A DNA stretch of 9,744 bases, taken from NCBI GenBank assembly GCA_022508725.1, contig JAFLUR010000067.1:1-9744 (forward strand), in the 5' to 3' direction. The notes under the pieces are model-generated. The model searched no databases. It was not told the origin of the DNA and worked only from the letters and a program-made list of their open reading frames with translations. Positions within the stretch are counted from its first letter, which is position 1. Each line of letters opens with the position of its first letter. Shown one piece after another: positions 1 to 5,551 of the stretch. The position numbers were made by a program, and so were the translations under genes. The stretch is from Oscillospiraceae bacterium (GTDB lineage: Bacteria > Bacillota > Clostridia > UBA1381).

Positions 1-242
1 TATAGCGAAAGTCCGGAAAATATGCCGAAAATCATATACAGTATAAAATGCGCCTTTTTGCGCTGGACCTTTTCGGCGATCTTCTTTGTCGGAAAATCGA
101 CCGGTATTCCGGAAATACCGACAATATATTTTATAATACCGAAGCTTTCGCCGCCCGATACAGACCCATTCTGTGACGACATATAAAATATAAATACCGC
201 GACAATAAAGGTAATTGCCGTAAATAAAACCGTTTTTTTCAT
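1..242 (-). CDS. VanZ-family membrane protein, partial (N-terminal 80 residues)
   Basis: The gene starts with ATG (complement of 240-242) and runs off the left edge, so only the N-terminal 80 residues are seen. The protein begins MKKTVLFTAITFIVAVFIFY, a short basic stretch and a hydrophobic segment (about residues 5-20), followed by MSSQNGSVSGGES. Near residues 59-79 comes RKKAHFILYMIFGIFSGLSL, the start of a second membrane segment. The F-x-x-S-Q-x-x-S-x-x-S pattern after the first helix and the R-K-x-A-H-F-x-x-Y motif before the second are typical of VanZ-like proteins (known family feature). VanZ gives low-level teicoplanin resistance in some enterococci, but most family members have no known job and no resistance role should be assumed. 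GAGG in the leader is a modest ribosome binding site. The gene has its own promoter at 283-312 and is cut off from the upstream gene by a terminator. Confidence 0.8.
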   Translation of the reverse strand, partial: MKKTVLFTAITFIVAVFIFYMSSQNGSVSGGESFGIIKYIVGISGIPVDFPTKKIAEKVQRKKAHFILYMIFGIFSGLSL

Positions 243-282
243 ACTTCCGACCTCGTAGTAACATATAAAAATAATGATTATT

Positions 283-312
283 ATTATATCATCGCGGGCA
301 TTGTATTGTCAA
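283..312 (-). promoter_or_regulatory. Sigma-70-type promoter of the VanZ-like gene
   Basis: Reading the minus strand, a perfect -35 TTGACA (complement of 307-312) is followed after 18 nt by a perfect -10 TATAAT (complement of 283-288). This places the start site near 276, about 34 nt before the VanZ-like ATG. The -10 box is embedded in an AT-rich partial palindrome (270-288) that could be an operator. Confidence 0.75.
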
Positions 313-328
313 TACGGCGATGCGAACG

Positions 329-357
329 AAAAAAAATCTCCCGTCGGGGAGATTTTT
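329..357 (-). terminator. Rho-independent terminator after the 203-residue protein gene
   Basis: A perfect 11-bp stem (332-342 with 347-357) encloses the 4-nt loop 343-346. Read on the minus strand it is followed by a run of U (complement of the A tract 329-336). It lies 70 nt beyond the stop codon of the minus-strand gene ending at 427 and before the VanZ-like promoter, so it should end the upstream transcript. The plus side also carries a T-rich tail (353-367), so the structure could act in both directions. Confidence 0.85.
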
Positions 358-426
358 CCTTTTTTTTCGAATTTTTTCGAAACGGTCCGCGCAAGGTCCG
401 TGAAATCCGGTTTTGAACGACGGAAT

Positions 427-1038
427 TCATATACTTACGTCAAGCATGGGATAATACGGCTCATCCGGACTCTCCGCCGCATCGTTTTTTTCCCGCGTTT
501 TTTCCGAACGCTCCCGTTCTTCCTCTTTTTCAGCCTTTGCCTTTTCCGCTTTTTTTAATTCTTCCTTTTTCTCTTTCAAGCGTTTTTGCAGCTCCTCGGT
601 TACTTCTTTAGCGCTTTTGGTACCGTTTTCGGTCACAACGGTTGTCGATGATATCATTGTGATCTCCCCGTTGCCGTCTATGCTCCACGAATGAGAATAG
701 TGCGTAAGCTTTGCGCCGAGTGCCGCCGCATTCCGCTTTGCGCTGTTATATCCGCTTTCATATATATCCTTGAAAAGAGACAAGTTTTCCTCCAATTCCT
801 TTGCCTTTTCCGGATCATTCGCGCATCTGCGCAGATAAGAGCCCGATATTCCCACGCTTCCCGTCCTCACGCAGTCATATTTTTCCGACAAATAAGCATA
901 ATATTCGGCGGTCTTGTCGCCGGAAGCTTTTGTATTTTCCGCCTGTGCGGTTTTCTCCGCCGCCGCTTTTGCCGTTTCTTTTTTCACGGAAGCATATCCG
1001 TACACATTACAATTATTTCCTATTCCCGATATTGCCAT
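427..1038 (-). CDS. Uncharacterised 203-residue protein with charged coiled-coil C-terminus
   Basis: I do not recognise a function. The start is secure: ATG at 1036-1038 is preceded by AGGAGGAG about 5 nt upstream. There is no signal peptide and no membrane segment, so the product is probably cytoplasmic. The N-terminus (MAISGIGNNCNVYGYAS) is followed by a low-complexity Ala/Lys/Glu linker (about 18-45). Residues 45-150 look like a folded core, with NDPEKAKELEENLSLF and ALGAKLTHYSHSWSID as its most distinctive stretches. Residues about 142-190 are a highly charged Lys/Glu helix, likely a coiled coil. The core resembles small Clostridia proteins of unknown function that begin MxISGIG and contain NDPEKA (possibly DUF6033-like; from memory, unsure). 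It lies 79 nt downstream of the sensor kinase gene on the same strand and has a likely promoter of its own in that gap. Confidence 0.8.
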   Translation of the reverse strand: MAISGIGNNCNVYGYASVKKETAKAAAEKTAQAENTKASGDKTAEYYAYLSEKYDCVRTGSVGISGSYLRRCANDPEKAKELEENLSLFKDIYESGYNSAKRNAAALGAKLTHYSHSWSIDGNGEITMISSTTVVTENGTKSAKEVTEELQKRLKEKKEELKKAEKAKAEKEEERERSEKTREKNDAAESPDEPYYPMLDVSI

Positions 1039-1070
1039 GATTTTCTCCTCCTCAGATTTTAAATGAATTT

Positions 1071-1099
1071 TATATAAACACCGTTTCCGGCGATTTCAA
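1071..1099 (-). promoter_or_regulatory. Probable promoter of the 203-residue protein gene
   Basis: On the minus strand TTGAAA (complement of 1094-1099) and TATATA (complement of 1071-1076) are 17 nt apart, inside the 79-nt gap between the kinase stop codon and the start at 1038. No terminator is visible in the gap, so the gene may also be read from the kinase transcript. Confidence 0.45.
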
Positions 1100-1117
1100 A
1101 CGATACCGTAACAGCTT

Positions 1118-2569
1118 CTATCCGGTTTTACATTGCAGCATGACCGTTATATGAAACACATTTTCATTTACCTTGATATTCAGTCCGCCGTAATACCTCC
1201 GGGCTATATCGGACACATTTTCCAATCCTATCCCGTGCTCCGGAAAAATATCCCGCGCACCGGCGGGCTTTGTCGAGATCGGCAGCCGGCTTTCGTCCGG
1301 GAAATTTATAATCCCGTTGAAGCCGTTTTTTACATCTATCAGTAAAAACTGTTTTTTAAGCTTTAACGAAAGGCTGATAAATCTGTTTTCCGGGTCTGTT
1401 TTTTCGCATGCCTCCACGGCATTATCCAAAAGATTGCTCAATACTATCCCCACATCAAACGCCGATATCCCGTCCGTGTATCGAAAATCCCGGAAATCGG
1501 CGTCAAACCGGATTTTTGACTTTTCCGCCCTGCGCCGCTTGTCGTTGACAATAACGTCGATGACCGCGTTTCCCGTCACATACTTATATTCAAGCTCCTG
1601 CATGGTTTCATCGATTTTTTGAATATAACCGGTGATTTCCTCATATCGCTCTCCCGCGGCGAGTCCTTTGATATTTGTCAGATGATTTTTCATTTCATGC
1701 TTTGCCTTGCGGATATTTGCGTAAAAATTCTCGGCTTCCTCAAGCCGCTGCCGCATAGCACTTATCTGCCGGCTTTCCGCAAAGTGCTTCCGTCTTTCTT
1801 CCGAAAGCGCCTTGTAATTCTGACGAAAACAGATCATCAGTATCTCTCCCGCAAAAATACACAGCGCCACCGACGGAATTTTCCAAAGCATTTCTTTATT
1901 TGTGTCATACAAATAAAAAACCCCGTCATCTGCCTTTACCGAATACAGATCGAGAACGATACTTGCCAAAATACCCGCGGAAAAAGCGTATATCGAAAAC
2001 ATGACCGTATCATACCGGTCAATCTCTTTTTTTAAAATTTTTACAAATACAAATACCATGAATATCATTATGAACGTGAATATGATCCACATGATCGCGC
2101 CGATCAAAGCCGAGTTCAAATTCGAGCGGCACAAAGCGTAATTTCTTATAATTTCCAAGTCGGACTCCGACGCGTTTTGCAGTTTTCGGTTTACGATATT
2201 TTGCAGCCTTTGACAGGCTGTGTTATGTAATTTTTGGCACAGACCGACGGCGACCGGGGCGGCAAGCGAATGAAAATTAAAATACAAAATCAACACCGCG
2301 GCTGCCTTTTCGTAATATTTTTTGAAGCGCACAAAACAATATGCCGCCGCAAATACCGCCAATACCGCATATTCGTACAAAGACGAGGTAAATGTCAATC
2401 CCGCAAAAAAATTCACCGCCGTAAACAAGATCGCCGCAGCCGCAGCAAATTTATCGTTTTTTTCCGTGCGGAATATAATTCCGTGCAGAAAAAATATAAT
2501 TATCGTCCGGAACAGAATTTTATACACTTCAAGTCCGCCGACGAATATCTCATATTCGGTTTGTGTCAT
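1118..2569 (-). CDS. AgrC-like sensor histidine kinase (GHKL ATPase, HPK10 type)
   Basis: The 483-residue protein has about seven hydrophobic segments (roughly 17-34, 41-60, 66-83, 88-110, 156-178, 186-206, 232-248), a linker helix (250-290) and a C-terminal kinase. The likely phosphorylated histidine is His291 in KAKHEMKNHL. The N box is NLLDNAVEA (379-387) and the glycine box HGIGLENV (445-452), the pattern of AgrC/CitA-type GHKL kinases. Positive charges at 33-40, 81-88 and 177-185 fit cytoplasmic loops, which puts loop 111-155 outside the cell. That loop holds the short repeats QKLHN, QRLQN and RKLQN. The start overlaps the regulator stop codon (TAATG) and has GGAGGG just upstream, so the two genes are translationally coupled. 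The expected role is to sense an extracellular signal and phosphorylate the neighbouring regulator. No AgrB/AgrD-like signal peptide genes lie nearby, so the ligand is unknown. Confidence 0.9.
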   Translation of the reverse strand: MTQTEYEIFVGGLEVYKILFRTIIIFFLHGIIFRTEKNDKFAAAAAILFTAVNFFAGLTFTSSLYEYAVLAVFAAAYCFVRFKKYYEKAAAVLILYFNFHSLAAPVAVGLCQKLHNTACQRLQNIVNRKLQNASESDLEIIRNYALCRSNLNSALIGAIMWIIFTFIMIFMVFVFVKILKKEIDRYDTVMFSIYAFSAGILASIVLDLYSVKADDGVFYLYDTNKEMLWKIPSVALCIFAGEILMICFRQNYKALSEERRKHFAESRQISAMRQRLEEAENFYANIRKAKHEMKNHLTNIKGLAAGERYEEITGYIQKIDETMQELEYKYVTGNAVIDVIVNDKRRRAEKSKIRFDADFRDFRYTDGISAFDVGIVLSNLLDNAVEACEKTDPENRFISLSLKLKKQFLLIDVKNGFNGIINFPDESRLPISTKPAGARDIFPEHGIGLENVSDIARRYYGGLNIKVNENVFHITVMLQCKTG

Positions 2570-3282
2570 TACGGTCCCTCCGAGATATAATCTATGTAAG
2601 CCTTCACAAAGCCATCATATTTATATCTTGAAATCGGCAATTTTTCGCCGTTTGTCATTATTACTTCCGTTTTGTTGTAACCCGTCACATGAAAAAGATT
2701 TATCAGATACCCTTTGTGTATACGGTAAAATCCGTCACTCAATTCTTTTTCCAATTCTCCGATTTTCGCGTAATATTCCGTTTTTTTATCCGTCATATGA
2801 AGCACGATCTTGTGACTTCGGCTTTCGATGCAGTATATATCGTTTACGGGCACGGCTCTTTTTTCATCCGCAAATTTAACGAGCAAGGCTTTCTTTTTCG
2901 TTTCCGCAAATATGCAGCCAACGGCTCTTTGAAAAACCTCCGCAAATTTTTGTTCGTTTATCGGTTTTACAAGATATTGAAACGCCCCGACGTCAAAAGC
3001 GTCGAAAACATATTTCTCATATCCCGTAACGAATACAATGATCGGCTGTTTTGCCGATTTTCCTCTCCGTATCCTCTCGGCAAGTCTCATGCCGTTTTTA
3101 TCCCCGCCGCCGTCGGTATTCATTTCTATATCCAAAAACAGCAGATCATGTTCGCTGAATTTCGGATATTCGTCGGCGGAAGCATATTCCGTGATCTCAC
3201 ATTCCGCACCCTGCCTTTTTATCAGCGCGGAAAGATAAGCGCGGATATTTTTTTCATCATCACATATTGCAATACTTAACAT
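2569..3282 (-). CDS. LytTR-family response regulator (AgrA/VirR-like)
   Basis: The 237-residue protein has a receiver domain (1-120) with acidic pocket Asp8-Asp9, phosphoacceptor Asp51 in LLFLDIEM, Thr86 and Lys106 in LVKP. A LytTR DNA-binding domain follows (about 132-234), seen in VNDIYCIESRSHKI, YAKIGELEKEL, GFYRIHKGYLINL and the terminal KYDGFVKAY. LytTR domains bind pairs of about 9-bp direct repeats through beta strands (family knowledge), and such a pair lies upstream at 3351-3381. The gene is first in a two-gene operon and its stop overlaps the kinase ATG by one base. ATG at 3280-3282 begins a normal receiver (MLSIAICDDE); the G-rich sequence before it is only a weak ribosome binding site. 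Targets are not visible apart from possible self-regulation. Confidence 0.92.
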   Translation of the reverse strand: MLSIAICDDEKNIRAYLSALIKRQGAECEITEYASADEYPKFSEHDLLFLDIEMNTDGGGDKNGMRLAERIRRGKSAKQPIIVFVTGYEKYVFDAFDVGAFQYLVKPINEQKFAEVFQRAVGCIFAETKKKALLVKFADEKRAVPVNDIYCIESRSHKIVLHMTDKKTEYYAKIGELEKELSDGFYRIHKGYLINLFHVTGYNKTEVIMTNGEKLPISRYKYDGFVKAYIDYISEGP

Positions 3283-3311
3283 ACCGTGACCCCGCTCAAA
3301 CCCCTTTTATT

Positions 3312-3341
3312 TTTATATCGGAAAATTTTGATTTTTCTTAA
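3312..3341 (-). promoter_or_regulatory. Possible promoter of the two-component operon
   Basis: On the minus strand TTAAGA (complement of 3336-3341) and TATAAA (complement of 3312-3317) are 18 nt apart, about 30 nt before the regulator start. The -35 is a poor match, which would suit a promoter needing an activator at the direct repeats just upstream. Confidence 0.35.
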
Positions 3342-3350
3342 CATCTCCGG

Positions 3351-3381
3351 CGCGACCGGACGATTTTACGCCGCAACCGGA
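3351..3381 (-). repeat. Paired 10-bp direct repeats, candidate LytTR operator
   Basis: CGCGACCGGA (3351-3360) and CGCAACCGGA (3372-3381) match at 9 of 10 positions and are 21 bp apart start to start, so both lie on the same DNA face. Read toward the regulator gene they are TCCGGTTGCG then TCCGGTCGCG, ending about 9 bp before the candidate -35. Known LytTR sites have this layout. The first repeat also forms a short inverted repeat (TCCGG 3346-3350, CCGGA 3356-3360). Confidence 0.4.
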
Positions 3382-3405
3382 AAAAAAACGCAAAAAAATT
3401 TTGTC

Positions 3406-3434
3406 TTGACATATTTTTATACATATGCTATAAT
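3406..3434 (+). promoter_or_regulatory. Consensus promoter of the glnA operon
   Basis: Perfect TTGACA (3406-3411) and TATAAT (3429-3434) are 17 nt apart. A TG one base before the -10 (TGC-TATAAT) makes it an extended -10 promoter. Transcription should start near 3440-3442, giving a leader of about 115 nt before the glnA ATG. A promoter this strong with a terminator directly behind it suggests that control is by readthrough rather than initiation. Confidence 0.88.
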
Positions 3435-3443
3435 ACTGTATGA

Positions 3444-3480
3444 GAACAAAGGCGTTCCGATATTAAGGCTGAGTACATGG
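3444..3480 (+). promoter_or_regulatory. Candidate ANTAR dual-hairpin RNA target in the glnA leader
   Basis: The first hairpin is GAAC (3444-3447), loop AAAGGC (3448-3453), GTTC (3454-3457). The loop is six bases with A at position 1 and G at position 4, the signature bound by ANTAR proteins (known for nitrate, ethanolamine and nitrogen leaders). A weaker second hairpin can form at about 3457-3480 with hexaloop AAGGCT (3465-3470, again A1 and G4), closed by T-G, T-A, A-T and T-A pairs with one bulged G and outer CC/GG pairs. Both use bases of the terminator left arm, so binding would block the terminator. An ANTAR gene lies two genes into the same operon. Confidence 0.65.
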
Positions 3481-3498
3481 TATCGGTATGCCTTTTTT
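3449..3498 (+). terminator. Leader terminator (attenuator) before glnA
   Basis: Left arm 3449-3462 (AAGGCGTTCCGATA) pairs with right arm 3481-3494 (TATCGGTATGCCTT) over 14 positions, with one G-T wobble and one T-T mismatch; a T run follows (3493-3498). The loop is 18 nt. It lies about 60 nt before the glnA start, so by default transcription should stop before the gene. The left arm includes most of the AAAGGC loop and the 3' stem of the first ANTAR-type hairpin, so the two structures exclude each other. Confidence 0.78.
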
Positions 3499-3556
3499 AT
3501 GTTTAAAAATAATCGGTATTTTTCGGTAAACCGAGTGTGTGAGGAGATGCTGTTAT

Positions 3557-4891
3557 ATGCTTAATTATACGAAACAGGATATAATAAACATGGTGGAGGA
3601 GGAGGATGTAAAATTCATAAGACTCCAGTTCACCGACTTGTTCGGACATATGAAAAATGCGGCGATCATGTCATCCCAGCTTGAAAAGGTACTCAGCAAA
3701 AGCATGAAATTCGACAGTTCTTCAATTCCGTGTTTCGGAAATACGGAAAATTCGGATATGTATCTTGTCCCCAATCTCGATACCTTTGTAATATTTCCGT
3801 GGCGTCCGCAGCAGGGAAAGGTCGCAAGGCTCATATGCGATATATATAAACCGGACGGAACGGTTTTTGACAAAAACCCGAGATATGTGCTTGAACGCGT
3901 CCTGAAAGATGCGCGTGATATGGGATATAGCTTTACCGTGGGACCGGAGTGCGAATTTTTCCTTTTCAATACCGATGATGAGGGAAAGCCGACAACGCAT
4001 ACGCATGACGAGGGCGGTTATTTCGATCTTGCGCCGATAGACCACGGCGAAAACTGCCGCCGCGATATATGCATGACCCTTGAAGAAATGGGTTTTGAAA
4101 TAGAAGCGTCGCATCACGAGGTCGCGCACGGACAGCACGAGGTCGATTTTCACCACGACGACGCTCTCACGACTGCGGACAGGATAATGACCTTTAAGCT
4201 GGTCGTCAAAACGATAGCAAAGCGTCACGGACTTCACGCCACCTTTATGCCCAAACCCATTACGGGCGAAGCCGGTTCGGGTATGCATATAAATATGTCG
4301 CTGTTCAAGGACGGAGCAAACGTTTTCTATGATAAAAACGACAAAAACGGTCTGAGTGAAACAGGATATAAATTCATGGCGGGAATACTCAAATATATGC
4401 CGGAATTTTCGTTTATTACAAACCCGATAGTCAATTCATACAAGCGTATCGTATCCGGCTTTGAGGCGCCCGAATATGTGGGCTGGTCGTCGAGCAACAG
4501 AAGTCTTATGGTTCGTGTCCCGGCATTTTCCGACAGTGAAAGCGCAAGGATAGAACTGCGAAATCCCGACGCCGCCGCCAATCCCTATCTGGTGATTGCG
4601 GCATGTCTTGCGTGCGGTCTTGAGGGCATAAAGAAAGATCTGCCGGTTCCCAAAAGCATAAATGTAAATATGTTTGATATTACAAAGGAAGAGGCTGACA
4701 CTTTGGGCGTCGAAAGTCTGCCCATAAGCCTAAACGCGGCAATAAAGCTTGCGGCGAATTCCGATTTTGTAAAGCAGGTTTTGGGCGAGGATTTGGTCGG
4801 CGAATATATCAAAGTAAAAGAAGCCGAATACGGCGAATACCGGACGCAGATAACCAAATGGGAAACAGATAAGTATTTGACCGTGTATTGA
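3557..4891 (+). CDS. glnA: Glutamine synthetase, type I
   Basis: The enzyme makes glutamine from glutamate, ammonia and ATP. From ATG at 3557 the protein is 444 residues, the same length as B. subtilis GlnA and collinear with it at the N-terminus. GAGGAG (3541-3546) lies 10 nt upstream. A GTG at 3539 in the same frame would add six residues (MRRCCY) but overlaps this binding site and is rejected. Active-site motifs are VGPECEFFLF (metal-binding Glu pair), GGYFDLAP, HHEVAHGQHEVDF, GSGMHINMSL, NSYKRIVSGFEAP and the C-terminal R-x-E-L-R followed by PDAAANPYL. Asp53 and Ser56 of the ammonium-site loop are kept, which favours a true GS over a polyamine ligase. Odd features: the usual FDGSSI is FDSSSI, and the position of B. 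subtilis Arg62 (feedback inhibition) is Asn. It is the first gene of the operon, behind an attenuator. Confidence 0.96.
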   Translation: MLNYTKQDIINMVEEEDVKFIRLQFTDLFGHMKNAAIMSSQLEKVLSKSMKFDSSSIPCFGNTENSDMYLVPNLDTFVIFPWRPQQGKVARLICDIYKPDGTVFDKNPRYVLERVLKDARDMGYSFTVGPECEFFLFNTDDEGKPTTHTHDEGGYFDLAPIDHGENCRRDICMTLEEMGFEIEASHHEVAHGQHEVDFHHDDALTTADRIMTFKLVVKTIAKRHGLHATFMPKPITGEAGSGMHINMSLFKDGANVFYDKNDKNGLSETGYKFMAGILKYMPEFSFITNPIVNSYKRIVSGFEAPEYVGWSSSNRSLMVRVPAFSDSESARIELRNPDAAANPYLVIAACLACGLEGIKKDLPVPKSINVNMFDITKEEADTLGVESLPISLNAAIKLAANSDFVKQVLGEDLVGEYIKVKEAEYGEYRTQITKWETDKYLTVY

Positions 4892-4893
4892 TA

Positions 4894-4931
4894 CGGGTCT
4901 GCCCGGTTCCGTAAAGACTGCCTTTACCGGA
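4894..4931 (+). terminator. Tandem hairpins between glnA and the ANTAR gene, possible partial terminator
   Basis: CGGG (4894-4897), loop TCTG, CCCG (4902-4905) forms a tight first hairpin. GTAAAG (4911-4916), loop ACTGC, CTTTAC (4922-4927) forms a second, which extends with CC/GG and a T-A pair around one bulged C. The sequence after it (ATTTGTCTT) is only loosely U-rich, so any termination would be partial. It may raise glnA transcript above the downstream genes or act as an RNA processing or stability element. Confidence 0.4.
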
Positions 4932-4992
4932 TTTGTCTTAAAAAACGGATTTTATGCCGCACGGTTATAATAATCAAAGGGGCGTGAGCCGG

Positions 4993-5520
4993 TTGGATTA
5001 CATAATTACAGTGTTTACAAAAGATGAATTATCGCAAAAGGTCAAAAGAATGCTTACAAGCAGCGGTATCCGCGTATATATGACATGCCGTTCGAGAGCC
5101 GAGGTAATAAGGTCTGTTTCGGAGCTTGACGGAGGAATACTTATAACGGGCTTCAAACTTGCGGATGCGACGGCGGATATGATATATGATGATCTGCCCG
5201 AAGGTTTTTCCATGCTGGTGCTTGCAACCGTCGCGCAGAGCAATATAATAACAAATTCAAACATATTCGTTCAAAAGCTTCCGGTAACCGCGGTGGAGCT
5301 TGCGTCATCGGTCAATATTCTGCTGAAAAACAGATACAACGATATAAAAAAGCAAAAAGCGGAAAGAAAATCCGCCGAGAAAAAAATCATAGAATCGGCA
5401 AAGCTGCTGCTCATGGAAAGAAACCTCATGACGGAGGACCGTGCGCACAGGTTTATACAAAAAAAAAGCATGGACACGGGAATGACCATGGTTGACACGG
5501 CAAAAATGATTTTGGGATAA
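4993..5520 (+). CDS. nitR: ANTAR-domain RNA-binding antiterminator (NitR/GlnR type of clostridia)
   Basis: From the TTG at 4993 the protein is 175 residues (MDYIITVFTKDEL). AAAGGGG (4976-4982) ends 10 nt before it. In-frame GTG at 4984 is too close to this site, and ATG at 4954 has no good site and adds residues unlike the family start; the start remains uncertain. Residues about 1-105 resemble a receiver fold, but the expected phosphoacceptor Asp is absent (the strand reads GGILITGFKL). The conserved Lys-Leu-Pro near the end of the domain is present. A helical linker rich in Lys and Glu follows, then a C-terminal ANTAR three-helix domain (about 118-174) with AKLLLMERNLMTEDRAHRFI and KKSMDTGMTMVDTAKMIL. 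ANTAR proteins bind paired hexaloop hairpins in leader RNA to prevent termination. The likely target is the glnA leader, giving positive self-control of the operon. The gene symbol is by analogy with clostridial glnA-nitR clusters. Confidence 0.85.
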   Translation: MDYIITVFTKDELSQKVKRMLTSSGIRVYMTCRSRAEVIRSVSELDGGILITGFKLADATADMIYDDLPEGFSMLVLATVAQSNIITNSNIFVQKLPVTAVELASSVNILLKNRYNDIKKQKAERKSAEKKIIESAKLLLMERNLMTEDRAHRFIQKKSMDTGMTMVDTAKMILG

Positions 5521-5551
5521 AGACTTTGTGATAAAGGAGAGGTAATACAAA

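Noticed and set aside
1..242. Antibiotic resistance role for the VanZ-like gene
   Set aside because: No vanHAX-type neighbours are present and most VanZ-family proteins are not linked to resistance.
2322..2879. 185-residue plus-strand frame opposite the kinase and regulator genes
   Set aside because: It spans the junction of two well-supported minus-strand genes and has low-complexity composition.
1118..3282. Agr-type quorum-sensing locus with a peptide signal
   Set aside because: Kinase and regulator are of this type, but no AgrB peptidase or short AgrD-like peptide frame is visible in the window.
3440..3466. Eight-codon open frame (ATG AGA ACA ... TAA) at the very start of the glnA leader
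   Set aside because: Its ATG coincides with the predicted transcription start, so there is no ribosome binding site. The sequence is better explained as hairpin and terminator RNA.
3440..3556. T-box or metabolite riboswitch upstream of glnA
   Set aside because: The leader of about 115 nt lacks a T-box sequence and is too short and simple for a known aptamer. The hexaloop hairpin plus terminator fits ANTAR control better.
3286..3564. 92-residue plus-strand frame across the intergenic region
   Set aside because: It runs through the glnA promoter and terminator, has no ribosome binding site and shows no recognisable protein pattern.
3722..4288. Long minus-strand frame opposite glnA (188 residues)
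   Set aside because: It lies wholly antisense to a well-supported gene, lacks a ribosome binding site and has a composition typical of an antisense shadow.
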